Virus record (IMG/VR): IMGVR_UViG_3300042860_003408
Coordinates: 21,866 to 85,865 of that record
Origin: a virus
DNA: 64,000 nt
Reading direction: 5' to 3' (one strand)
Part shown: positions 55,898-62,733 of the stretch, one piece after another
Numbering within the stretch: position 1 is the first letter of the stretch
Layout: each line of letters starts with the position of its first letter
The notes under the pieces: generated by a model
What the model saw: the letters and a program-made list of their open reading frames with translations, nothing else
Told to the model about the DNA's origin: nothing
Databases searched by the model: none
Position numbers and translations under genes: made by a program

Positions 55898-56326
55898 CTA
55901 GAACGGTAATTCGTTCAACATAAATTCTTTTAAATCTTGTTCTTTTAACTTTTGATTAAAACACTCATTTCTTGCTAAATTCAGCAATGACTTCTTAGCA
56001 ATAGAATTACTAATTTGTCTTTCAAAAATAGAAAATAATAAATTTAACGACGCATCAAAACCCTTAAACTTATTCAATGAATTTAAATTAGACTTCAAAT
56101 TGCAAAACAGATTCCATTCGTTTTCATTTATAAGATTTACATTCTTAATCGTGTACCTATTATTTTTCCATAATTTAAGACCTTCAATCTTTTCTAATTC
56201 TTCAAGGTCATTGCTTTCCTTTAATGTGTAAATGTTTAGTCCTAAGTAATCATTATAACCATATGTATCGAATCTATGAATGTTTATATTCTTATTCTCC
56301 TGGTCAAATGTTGCTAAGACTACCAT
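55898..56326 (-). CDS. Hypothetical protein
   Basis: The product has 142 residues, alpha/beta, Asn/Leu-rich, ending E-L-P-F. Its start shares one base with the stop of the membrane-protein gene upstream, so the two form a coupled pair. The 182-nt spacer after it holds an ACGCC/GGCGT stem but no gene. No domain is recognised. Confidence 0.45.
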   Translation of the reverse strand: MVVLATFDQENKNINIHRFDTYGYNDYLGLNIYTLKESNDLEELEKIEGLKLWKNNRYTIKNVNLINENEWNLFCNLKSNLNSLNKFKGFDASLNLLFSIFERQISNSIAKKSLLNLARNECFNQKLKEQDLKEFMLNELPF

Positions 56327-56691
56327 TATGTTGCTTCTTTAAATAATAAATAGTTTAATGATTTCTTTCTCTTTATTATTGTCTCCAGTGCAGTATCTTT
56401 GCTTGACGATCGCTGAAATATATCTTTATTATGAGATAGTTCAACAATTGCTATTACATAGAAAATGTAATTTACTACTGGTATCAATGGTTTTAGTAAG
56501 GCCAAGAAAAAAGCCCATGTCTTGAACATTGTCCGTCCAAGCGCCTTTGCTTCTTTTTCCTTAAAACCTCTGTTTTTGTACGCCCATACCTTTTCCTCGA
56601 ACAATATTCTTAGGCAAGATATTGTTAGGTCTAAGTATAATATCACTATAGCGATATATACTCCTAAAAATGTAACTAATAATTCTGTCAT
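56326..56691 (-). CDS. Two-pass membrane protein
   Basis: The product has 121 residues with two hydrophobic segments at about 4-26 (V-T-F-L-G-V-Y-I-A-I-V-I-L-Y-L) and 56-82 (F-F-L-A-L-L-K-P-L-I-P-V-V-N-Y). A charged loop K-N-R-G-F-K-E-K-E-A-K lies between them, and the tail is basic. A TTGATAA motif (+ reading) is at 56,719-56,725. It is coupled to the downstream gene. Phage inner-membrane proteins of this size can affect lysis or exclusion; no specific role is visible. Confidence 0.5.
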   Translation of the reverse strand: MTELLVTFLGVYIAIVILYLDLTISCLRILFEEKVWAYKNRGFKEKEAKALGRTMFKTWAFFLALLKPLIPVVNYIFYVIAIVELSHNKDIFQRSSSKDTALETIIKRKKSLNYLLFKEAT

Positions 56692-57094
56692 TTCTCTTTT
56701 TTTTAATTGTTTTTTATTTTGATAATAAAGTTTGCAATAAGACAGGATTTATGAGTTGTTCAAATAGATACCCCTTCTTAGGTGTCCACAAATTAGCATT
56801 GATAGGTTTGCTAGCACCTACCTTCCCGTCTACATATTTTCATAATCAACTAAGTCTTTTGTTTAGTCTAATTTGAATTCATCCTCCACCGACCACTTTT
56901 ATGCTTATGTAGTCTTTTCTTATTGCAATCGTAGGCAGTCACCGCATTGAAGGGTAGGCCCGAAGCCCGACTGCCCTAGAGCATGATTAACCAGCGTAAG
57001 CTAGTTCAACATACTCATTTCTGAATTGAATTGTTTTGTTGCCATTTATTGGCGTATATAGTCCTATCTATACCAATTCTGACGCCAATCAATA
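56692..57094. other. 403-nt spacer with long-stem RNA structures
   Basis: No gene is found. On the - strand an eight-base-pair stem ATTGGCGT/ACGCCAAT (57,082-57,089 with 57,048-57,055) encloses a second hairpin TATAG/CTATA. A seven-base-pair stem GGCAGTC/GACTGCC (56,969-56,975 with 56,934-56,940) encloses a GGC-TTCGG-GCC hairpin. A six-base-pair stem TAGGTG/CACCTA (56,815-56,820 with 56,779-56,784) lies further on. The GC-rich middle stands out from AT-rich flanks, so a structured RNA is likely. No known family was recognised. Confidence 0.45.
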
Positions 57095-57349
57095 CTATAC
57101 ACCCCCTTTTGTTATCTTATTCCCTGAAAATGAAAAACCTTTCATCCTTTTTATTTGTGAGCAAAAATCATTAAATGTTTTTATTTCATTTTTTGGTTTT
57201 TGTTCAATATAAAACAAATGAGAATAAAATCTATTTTCACCTTCACTAGAATATACTCCTACACAAATTACTTGAATATTTTTTATTTCTTCAAATAAAT
57301 TTTGTATCGACTCTTTTAGTGTAGCTCCATTGCATGTAATTGTCTTCAT
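57095..57349 (-). CDS. Hypothetical small protein
   Basis: The product has 84 residues, alpha/beta (I-Q-V-I-C-V-G-V-Y-S-S-E-G, then H-L-F-Y-I-E-Q-K-P-K) with a basic Gly-rich tail. There is no recognised motif. It has an AT-rich leader without a Shine-Dalgarno and is followed by the structured 56,692-57,094 spacer. Function unknown. Confidence 0.45.
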   Translation of the reverse strand: MKTITCNGATLKESIQNLFEEIKNIQVICVGVYSSEGENRFYSHLFYIEQKPKNEIKTFNDFCSQIKRMKGFSFSGNKITKGGV

Positions 57350-57437
57350 TCTTAATTTTTAATTAGTGGAGGTGGGGCTTTCGAGGTCCCGTCTTGCTCG
57401 TCCATGATACAGCCTATTCCATTGCTGGTTTTTCGGG

Positions 57438-57767
57438 CTATATTTCGTATAGTTTTAGGCCGACTCTTCTATTGATTTCATCAACAAGAGCATAGCCTAT
57501 CCTAATTCCATCAGTTACTGAAATAATAGTATCGTTGTCATGAAAATCCAATAACTGAACCTCGCGATTCACTATTGCTTTTAAGTCAGCATTACTGTAA
57601 TTTTTCAATAACTTATTTCGTAATTTCTTTTGCTTTTTAATGTCGCGTATTCTTACAACAACCTTGATTGAATTTGTAAAATTAGTGAACAGTTTTATTG
57701 TGGCAACAACTTCCTCTCTGCTATCGTTTGAGTGCAAAGATACTCGATTAAAATCTTCTTGCTTCAT
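57438..57767 (-). CDS. Hypothetical small basic protein
   Basis: The product has 109 residues with a strongly basic centre (R-I-R-D-I-K-K-Q-K-K-L-R-N-K-L-L-K-N-Y) and alpha/beta flanks. A TAATCAA motif (57,777-57,783 in + reading) lies nine bases before the start. The basic helix might bind nucleic acid. There is no recognised domain and no membrane segment. Confidence 0.45.
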   Translation of the reverse strand: MKQEDFNRVSLHSNDSREEVVATIKLFTNFTNSIKVVVRIRDIKKQKKLRNKLLKNYSNADLKAIVNREVQLLDFHDNDTIISVTDGIRIGYALVDEINRRVGLKLYEI

Positions 57768-57883
57768 CTTATATTATTGATTAATAAATTTATTGTTTAG
57801 GGTACTCATGTTCACACACTTTCCCCATGGGCCGTTTGGTAACGACATCCACCAATTGACGATTTAACTGGCTGTACGATCGT

Positions 57884-58165
57884 CTATTTCGTTCGGTAAA
57901 TCCAATCGTATTTAAATGATTTACCTATTTCTGGTATTTCGTCTCTTTCCAGTCTTAATGGAAAGTTTACATATGCTCCAGAATTGTTTTTTGAATTAAA
58001 TTCTACTCTGGGCATTTCAAATACGTAAATTTCATTGTTTTTTGATATTTCTATCTTATTACATTCGATTTCAATTGGATTTTTTGCTGTAGTCCACCCA
58101 TGCTCTTCCATTAATTTTGAAAAAGACACAGATATTTTTTCTCCTGGGTTAATTTTTGTTTCCAT
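57884..58165 (-). CDS. Hypothetical small protein
   Basis: The product has 93 residues, beta-rich (K-I-S-V-S-F-S-K-L, I-Y-V-F-E-M-P-R-V-E-F) with an acidic-basic mix. It begins three bases after the stop of the 56-residue gene upstream, so the small genes at 58.1-58.5 kb form one operon. No domain is recognised. It is followed by a spacer with a GACGAT/ATCGTC stem. Confidence 0.45.
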   Translation of the reverse strand: METKINPGEKISVSFSKLMEEHGWTTAKNPIEIECNKIEISKNNEIYVFEMPRVEFNSKNNSGAYVNFPLRLERDEIPEIGKSFKYDWIYRTK

Positions 58166-58168
58166 TGA

Positions 58169-58339
58169 CTAGTCTATTTCTTTTATTTTCACTCTGAAGA
58201 TTTGACCCTCAATTTCAAATTCATGCAACTCTCCATCTGAATTATTGAACTCTTCTTTGTCTAAACATTCAATTTTTGTTGCATTACATGCTTTTTTTAT
58301 TTCATCTGAATGAAACTGCAATACTTTTTCTAATTCCAT
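58169..58339 (-). CDS. Very small hypothetical protein (56 residues)
   Basis: The frame encodes 56 residues, acidic and helical then beta (L-E-K-V-L-Q-F-H-S-D-E-I-K-K-A, later H-E-F-E-I-E-G-Q-I-F-R-V-K-I). The stop TAG is three bases before the next gene's ATG and the start overlaps the 31-residue frame upstream. Codon use and the tight spacing support a real gene. No function is visible. Confidence 0.5.
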   Translation of the reverse strand: MELEKVLQFHSDEIKKACNATKIECLDKEEFNNSDGELHEFEIEGQIFRVKIKEID

Positions 58340-58397
58340 GCAATTCACTTGTACATAATACGCCTGTATTTAATAATTTTTCTTTTGTCCACTTCAT
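58302..58397 (-). CDS. Possible 31-residue ORF in the small-gene operon
   Basis: The ATG lies one base after the TGA of the 43-residue gene (TGATATG), typical of translational coupling. The frame runs 31 codons (M-K-W-T-K-E-K-L-L) and overlaps the start of the 56-residue gene. It is short, and the only support is the junction, so it could be a chance frame. Confidence 0.3.
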   Translation of the reverse strand: MKWTKEKLLNTGVLCTSELHGIRKSIAVSFR

Positions 58398-58398
58398 A

Positions 58399-58530
58399 TC
58401 AAATCCTTTCCTTTTTAGTGAATGGATTCATTTTTGGCTTTTTCTTGCCTTTTATAGCAATTATCTCCTTGGCAATAATCTCCTTTGTCCCAGGACCGGT
58501 TTTGTCTCTTAATCTAATTGTGTTTCCCAT
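58399..58530 (-). CDS. Very small basic protein (43 residues)
   Basis: The frame encodes 43 residues, Lys-rich and helical (K-E-I-I-A-K-E-I-I-A-I-K-G-K-K-K-P-K). A TAATCAA motif ends one base before the ATG, the context seen at other right-arm genes, which supports the start. It heads the small-gene operon running to 57,884 and follows the tRNA-like element at 58,570-58,771. A nucleic-acid-binding role is possible from charge alone. Confidence 0.5.
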   Translation of the reverse strand: MGNTIRLRDKTGPGTKEIIAKEIIAIKGKKKPKMNPFTKKERI

Positions 58531-58569
58531 ATTGATTACAGAATTTGTTGTTTTTAACTATTTTAATTG

Positions 58570-58771
58570 TGGGGATAGCCAGAGTCGAACTAGCTATTTT
58601 AATCTTCTTTAATGCCTATATCTACAATTGCTTTTCGAAATCCAATTATGTTTATTTGCATTCAGGTGAGATTACGTGATTAGGGTATGCCTAGTCTTGC
58701 AAGTCGGCGAACAGTTATCATCTGTTCTCGGCCTTAGGCATAGATTTCCCCATCCATTTCACTCTATCCCC
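58570..58771 (-). ncRNA. 202-nt tRNA-like RNA with perfect acceptor stem, T arm and inserted domain
   Basis: The - strand ends pair perfectly as GGGGATA/TATCCCC. The T arm GCTAG-TTCGACT-CTGGC adjoins with five pairs (one G-U). About 160 nt replace the D and anticodon arms. They include a perfect eight-base stem TATGCCTA/TAGGCATA enclosing GAACAG-ATGATAA-CTGTTC, whose seven-base loop has U33 and the triplet GAT, as in tRNA-Ile. A 20-codon frame starting M-Q-I-N-I-I-G-F-R-K lies in the 3' part. It recalls tmRNA in layout but is shorter and lacks the usual tmRNA 5' motif. Confidence 0.5.
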
Positions 58772-58779
58772 GTATTTTG

Positions 58780-58861
58780 TGCCACTTTAGAGATTCGAAC
58801 TCATCAGTCCATTTCTGGTTTCCGGTTCCTTATTAGGGCTATCATCCCAATAAGTAGTGGC
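58780..58861 (-). ncRNA. 82-nt tRNA-like element with ATGATAG loop
   Basis: The ends GCCACT/AGTGGC pair, and a T-arm core GAG-TTCGAAT-CTC is present with only three pairs. A central hairpin (CTTATT, GGG, loop ATGATAG, CCC, AATAAG) has a seven-base loop with U33 and GAT at the decoding positions. No D arm is seen, and about 30 nt separate the hairpin from the T arm. It ends eight bases before the 5' end of the neighbouring 202-nt element, so the two are in tandem. Confidence 0.4.
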
Positions 58862-59241
58862 GTTTGGTTAAAGCAATGAAGACTAATTTACTATCACCTA
58901 TCATTAATAGAAGATTAAGATTTGCGCTTGCATCATTGCTTTAATTTTTGACTCTTATTTGCAGTTAGTATCATACTGTATAAGTCAATTTCAGTCCTTG
59001 CAGTGGAATAAATATTTGTACGTAGTTTTCTCCACATGGGAGGACGTGGCTCGATTAGTATTACGATTGCAATCTCTACAAACTATTTCACGCTCTTTTT
59101 ACATATTTACATCTAACAAACTAATCACCTGCATGTGATTGATAATTATATCACTAAGCTACATTCACACTTAAGTGAAGAGGCTATTCTTAGATTTTTC
59201 GTCCTTAATTATCTATTGCTTCAATCTGAAATTGATTTATT
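58862..59241. other. 380-nt spacer, possible decayed gene fragment
   Basis: No intact gene is seen. On the - strand an open frame at 58,991-59,098 would read V-C-R-D-C-N-R with a later F-H-C-K-D, a zinc-ribbon-like pattern, but it has no usable start: an ATG-TAA sits directly before it. A second frame in the same stretch also reads well for about 30 codons. This looks like a small decayed gene or chance. The rest is AT-rich leader. Confidence 0.3.
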
Positions 59242-59658
59242 TTAAAGCAGGCTTGTTTCTGAACTGCTTTTTAATATCTTTGTTATTTCTTCTATTTTTT
59301 GAATATCTGAAATATCTTTGTTGTTTGTTGACAATATTTGAACTAGCTTAGAAGCAGTATATTCTTCTTCTGACGAATACTTCTTGTATTTGTCAATCTG
59401 ACTTTGAATTAACTTTACCTTGGCATTTAATTTCTCTAGTTCATCTTCCTTTACCTTGACTAAATCTACCCATTCGTAAAGAGATATATTTGTTCCTTGA
59501 TTGATTGTCCACACCATTCCGAATTCATCTGATGCCGTTGCGTACTGATTATTTACTGATTTAACAGTATATATTCCATCTTTTAGACCATTGTTTCTCG
59601 CCCCTGTCACACTTATTGTCTCACCTCCTTTTAGGTCTGATACTGATATTTTTTTCAT
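59242..59658 (-). CDS. Hypothetical protein with SH3-like N-terminus and coiled coil
   Basis: The product has 138 residues. The N-terminal 70 form beta strands (L-K-G-G-E-T-I-S-V-T-G, G-I-Y-T-V-K-S-V, W-T-I-N-Q-G-T). A Lys/Glu coiled-coil region follows (E-D-E-L-E-K-L-N-A-K-V-K-L-I-Q-S-Q-I-D-K-Y-K-K). The ATG lies 26 bases after an intrinsic terminator, so expression may depend on read-through or a promoter inside that short leader. No function is known. Confidence 0.5.
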   Translation of the reverse strand: MKKISVSDLKGGETISVTGARNNGLKDGIYTVKSVNNQYATASDEFGMVWTINQGTNISLYEWVDLVKVKEDELEKLNAKVKLIQSQIDKYKKYSSEEEYTASKLVQILSTNNKDISDIQKIEEITKILKSSSETSLL

Positions 59659-59684
59659 CTTTTTGTTTTTGTTTGGTTTTATTT

Positions 59685-59735
59685 TAAAAAGCGAGACAGA
59701 GTGAAAAGTGGTTTCACACCACTATCTGTCTCGCT
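59685..59735 (-). terminator. Intrinsic terminator / attenuator with two alternative inner hairpins
   Basis: A perfect 11-base-pair stem (AGCGAGACAGA with TCTGTCTCGCT, 59,690-59,700 and 59,725-59,735) is followed on the - strand by TTTTT. Inside, two hairpins compete in + coordinates: GTGAAA (59,701-59,706) with TTTCAC (59,712-59,717), or AGTGG (59,707-59,711) with CCACT (59,719-59,723). It lies between tRNA-Glu and the 59,658 gene. Confidence 0.8.
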
Positions 59736-59818
59736 AAAAACTATAAATATTCTTGCAAATATTGATTTTGCTCATTTGTAGCCCGCGCGGCAATCTTTGA
59801 ATATTTATGTTTTATTGT

Positions 59819-59889
59819 AGCCCCACGAGGAATCGAACCCCGCTTCTTAGACTGAAGGTCTATTGTCCTAACCGATAGACGATAGGGCC
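59819..59889 (-). tRNA. tRNA-Glu (TTC)
   Basis: A canonical 71-72 nt cloverleaf. The acceptor GGCCCTA pairs with TGGGGCT (G-U allowed). The D arm is GTCT/GGAC with a GG-containing loop, the anticodon loop is CCTTCAG, and the T arm uses GGTTCGATTCC. The D-arm pattern GTCTATCGGTTAGGAC is typical of Glu. Position 33 is C rather than T and one pair of the anticodon stem is mismatched. No CCA is encoded. It is the only ordinary tRNA recognised in the window. Confidence 0.85.
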
Positions 59890-60113
59890 GTGTACAAGGG
59901 CGGCAAATTAATGCACTAATTGTACTTCTTTTAACTTATAAAAGTTACCCTTGCAAGAACCATAATACTATTAAAGCATACACTTTTGTAGATTATGGAA
60001 AGAAATAAATAGAGATTCTAAATCATGATTAGGTATTTAGCACACATCAATGGATACCTCCTTTTAGAATTTGCTTTTACCTGAGTACTCTTAGATAGTT
60101 TAATCTTATTTAT

Positions 60114-60227
60114 TTACTTATTATTTTTTAGAGCATTTGCTTTTTGCTTGTTTTCAAGCTTTGCTTCTCTTACGAATGTTCTTAACTTGCGCTTCATTCG
60201 CTTAATTCTTCTCTGATTTACTGTCAT
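60114..60227 (-). CDS. Very small, highly basic protein (37 residues)
   Basis: The frame encodes 37 residues, with Arg/Lys making up about a third (Q-R-R-I-K-R-M-K-R-K-L-R-T-F-V-R). A TAATCAA motif lies seven bases before the ATG, as at neighbouring genes, which supports the start. It is preceded by an 86-residue gene 18 bases upstream. A nucleic-acid- or ribosome-binding role is plausible from charge only. Confidence 0.55.
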   Translation of the reverse strand: MTVNQRRIKRMKRKLRTFVREAKLENKQKANALKNNK

Positions 60228-60245
60228 ACTGTTATTGATTAATAG

Positions 60246-60506
60246 TTAGTTTCTTTCTCTTAATGCATGAAAACAAAATAATTCTTCTCTTACTGAAATA
60301 TCCATAGATATTCCTGTTGAGATTTTAGATAAAAATGTATATGCATCTCTCAGTGACCTTCTTTTTCCCTCTACAGTTTCATCCATAGATAATTTTTCAA
60401 GCTTATGACTAAGCTCTCTCAACGACATCATTTCTGCGGCTGATAAATTTATTTGACACCCTTCAATTGAATTCGAAAATATACTTTTGATTTCCTGCTT
60501 TTTCAT
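60246..60506 (-). CDS. Hypothetical small helical protein
   Basis: The product has 86 residues and is helical (E-M-M-S-L-R-E-L-S-H-K-L-E-K-L-S-M-D-E-T), with no recognised motif. It starts two bases after the Cys-rich protein gene ends, so they are co-expressed. No Shine-Dalgarno is seen. Function unknown. Confidence 0.45.
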   Translation of the reverse strand: MKKQEIKSIFSNSIEGCQINLSAAEMMSLRELSHKLEKLSMDETVEGKRRSLRDAYTFLSKISTGISMDISVREELFCFHALRERN

Positions 60507-60508
60507 GT

Positions 60509-61003
60509 CTATTTAGTTTTATTGTTAATAAATCTTGCAGAGTCCCAATTATATAACCCTCTTAATTCAGATATATCACAATCAATTTTACCAGTTTTAT
60601 CTGATAATTTGAATTGAGATCGCATAGAAGCCCTTATTTCAAATATAGGTATTCTGTGCTTACTGGCGTATTGAATTATAATTTCACGTACTTTCCCTCT
60701 TCTCTCTACCAATACTTCTTGCTTTTCAGTTTCAACTAATCCGCAATATCTTGGTCCACATCCGAAATAACAATAACTCAATTTACATGAAATGCTTTTT
60801 GCTTTACATCCATTTTTTGTTAGATTTGAGCATCCTGTACAACAAAGCGTGTTGTCAGGTATCTTCGAATGAGATTCTCTGCTTTTAACACAAGTTGTAA
60901 TTCCGTTTTCAATTTTAATATCGCAAAAATTGCCTTGACGGTTTATTTCATCAAGAATACGACATATCTGTAAATACTTTTTCTTTTTTGTTGTTTTGTT
61001 CAT
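60509..61003 (-). CDS. Cysteine-rich small protein
   Basis: About 164 residues from the ATG at 61,003, which directly follows a TAATCAA motif; the frame is open further upstream but that part lies in the structured spacer. The centre is Cys-rich (C-C-T-G-C-S-N-L, G-C-K-A-K-S-I-S-C-K-L-S-Y-C-Y-F-G-C, R-Y-C), enough for a metal cluster or two zinc sites. Similar short Cys-rich proteins occur in phages and bacteria without known function. The C-terminus is helical and basic. Confidence 0.55.
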   Translation of the reverse strand: MNKTTKKKKYLQICRILDEINRQGNFCDIKIENGITTCVKSRESHSKIPDNTLCCTGCSNLTKNGCKAKSISCKLSYCYFGCGPRYCGLVETEKQEVLVERRGKVREIIIQYASKHRIPIFEIRASMRSQFKLSDKTGKIDCDISELRGLYNWDSARFINNKTK

Positions 61004-61713
61004 ATTGATTATGATTAGTTGTTTTTCGATTAAGCCATACATATCTATTTTAGGCGTCCCCATAGGGATATTGCTCGCTTTGGATATGTATGGCTCAAGA
61101 TTTCCGGCTATAACGGGAATAAATAGAGGACACTTGCGCCTATTTATTGCTTGTATTTCACAAGGCTATTTAAATACTTATCTCGATCCTTTCGAGACAC
61201 CACTTCCTCTCCAACTCCTCTCTAATTAGCCAACCTATTCGAATAGGAAATGACAGTTGCCTAATCACTGACAGGTAGCAGTTCTTAACCAATCATGAAG
61301 TTTAATACGATTCTCACGTACCATCCCTTTCGACTCCGAAGAGACCTGCTTCCAAGGGCCATATAGTTCTTGTCTATATGGACAGATAACGATTCCGTAC
61401 GGGTTCTTAACCAATCAGCTTTGTGGGCTCACTACGCGATTGACCGCAGCATGCTCTTTTCTAAGAATAATACGCCTTACTTTAGCGATAGCACTCGTTT
61501 TACGGACGAAAAACCGTGATTAGAGCTTTAAGGTATGATAACCCCTGCATCATGTACAATAATCACAAGACACTCATTTCCCACTTGCTTAAGAACTGAT
61601 ACCAATTACCATAAGGCAATTAATGTCTACGCTTTTAAACAGTAGCTCAGGATTGAGAACGCTGCTACTTGCATTAACATGTGATTTTGGGATAAATCCC
61701 TTGTAGAGAACTC
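61004..61713. other. 710-nt structured spacer with direct repeats
   Basis: No gene is seen. The + strand has a perfect eight-base hairpin with a seven-base loop (61,359-61,366 and 61,374-61,381), a 15-bp direct repeat GTTCTTAACCAATCA at 61,281-61,295 and 61,403-61,417, and smaller stems (AGTAG/CTACT near 61,640; GGGAT/ATCCC near 61,690). On the - strand the repeat reads TGATTGGTTAAGAAC, which resembles a tRNA D loop, but no complete tRNA could be folded. The sequence is GC-richer than its flanks. Confidence 0.45.
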
Positions 61714-62070
61714 TTATTGAGCAGTTTTTTTATTACTTTCCCTGCCTAGAGCCAGTAATAATGTCGTTGTTACTACAATTATTGATAGGTCAACAATATG
61801 TATTTGTTCGCCTCCCATTATTTTCATGCTCATAGCTACTATGAACACCGAAAATATCATTACGATTATTCTAGTTTTTCTTTTTAATGGTTTTTCAAAT
61901 ATATTCCTTAGAAGCATTACCGCTAATGAAAAATTTGTCAATAAAAAGATAGACATAATAATAAGATCAAATGCTTTTAGTTTTCCCAATATCAATACAA
62001 GTGTCATGCTCATAAATGATATAATTAATAGAAACCAAGAGCCCATTTGGATAATTTTTTTCTCTTCCAT
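61714..62070 (-). CDS. Four-pass membrane protein
   Basis: The product has 118 residues with four hydrophobic segments (about 10-27, 33-52, 66-82 and 90-107) separated by short basic loops (K-P-L-K-R-K-T-R). A TAATCAA motif lies eight bases before the ATG. Small phage multi-pass proteins may act as holins or exclusion factors, but no family is recognised. An overlapping frame (61,967-62,158) starting from GTG is judged a shadow. Confidence 0.55.
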   Translation of the reverse strand: MEEKKIIQMGSWFLLIISFMSMTLVLILGKLKAFDLIIMSIFLLTNFSLAVMLLRNIFEKPLKRKTRIIVMIFSVFIVAMSMKIMGGEQIHIVDLSIIVVTTTLLLALGRESNKKTAQ

Positions 62071-62244
62071 ACATATTATTGATTAATAGTTTCCCGGCTA
62101 TAAATAGTTTCGTCTTAATTTTCAAAGACTCGTCAGGGGAATTTACAACCACAAGCACGCTCTTCTTGCATACACGATATTTTTGCCGCTTGCTTTTTGA
62201 GTCGTCCTTGTGGTATTTTATTTTCTTACTACCATTGAATTGAA

Positions 62245-62502
62245 TTAGAATTTAAAGTTCCATTCATGCATCCTAAATGTTGGTTTGCAAAATTGCGGCT
62301 TTTCATTTATCTTTTGGTAGCTTATTTTCTTTTCAGATTGAATCTCATTTCGCAGAACTAATTCGTATTCGCGATTAATTATTTGCATTTCATAGATTGT
62401 TGAATTAACTCTCTTTGAATCGTCAATAACTATCACTTCTTCTTCATAGTTTCTTGGCTCATGAAATATTGGAGGCCCAGTTCCTATTATAATTATAAAC
62501 AT
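62245..62502 (-). CDS. Hypothetical small protein
   Basis: The product has 85 residues, with a hydrophobic beta start (F-I-I-I-I-G-T-G-P) and acidic and then basic segments. There is no recognised motif. Its ATG lies one base after the stop of the 74-residue gene upstream. A 174-nt spacer without a convincing gene follows. Function unknown. Confidence 0.45.
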   Translation of the reverse strand: MFIIIIGTGPPIFHEPRNYEEEVIVIDDSKRVNSTIYEMQIINREYELVLRNEIQSEKKISYQKINEKPQFCKPTFRMHEWNFKF

Positions 62503-62503
62503 G

Positions 62504-62728
62504 TTACAATGTATTATAGTATTCTATAGCATCTTTTATCTTTAAGTACTCATTTTTACCTCTTAATTTTGAGGTGTTCCATTGCACTTTATATCTAACA
62601 GAATTATCTATTAGATTAATTGCTATTATCAATTTAGCTGCAATGTGTTTCTTTACAAATCTGTGATATACAATTTCTTTCTCTGGTTTTTCGAGAACTG
62701 TTATTAGTTCAAAGTTTCTTGCTGCCAT
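62504..62728 (-). CDS. Hypothetical small basic protein
   Basis: The product has 74 residues, alpha/beta and basic (H-R-F-V-K-K-H-I-A-A-K-L-I-I-A-I-N). There is no recognised domain. It begins five bases after the 116-residue gene ends and is followed within one base by the next gene, so three small genes are co-transcribed. Function unknown. Confidence 0.45.
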   Translation of the reverse strand: MAARNFELITVLEKPEKEIVYHRFVKKHIAAKLIIAINLIDNSVRYKVQWNTSKLRGKNEYLKIKDAIEYYNTL

Positions 62729-62733
62729 ATTGT

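Noticed and set aside
56692-57094. Possible tmRNA, because a frame N-E-Y-V-E-L-A-Y-A-G ends in TAA before GC-rich stems.
   Set aside because: There is no acceptor stem or T arm at the ends and no tmRNA 5' motif, so only a structured spacer is claimed.
58570-58771. Group I intron interrupting a tRNA.
   Set aside because: The insertion is only about 160 nt and no conserved group I core (P, Q, R, S) sequences were found.
58780-58861. CTGATGAG followed by a short stem and TAAAG resembled a hammerhead ribozyme core closed by GCCAC/GTGGC.
   Set aside because: The base before the AAA is T instead of the essential G12, stem II cannot form properly and stem I does not pair. An eight-base core match is expected by chance in 64 kb.
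61004-61063. Upstream extension of the Cys-rich protein by 20 residues to 61,063.
   Set aside because: The ATG at 61,003 directly follows the recurrent TAATCAA box; the extension lies in the structured spacer.
61967-62158. A - strand frame of 63 codons overlapping the start of the four-pass membrane protein.
   Set aside because: It starts from GTG and overlaps a convincing membrane protein with a TAATCAA box. The upstream part reads like protein but has no start.
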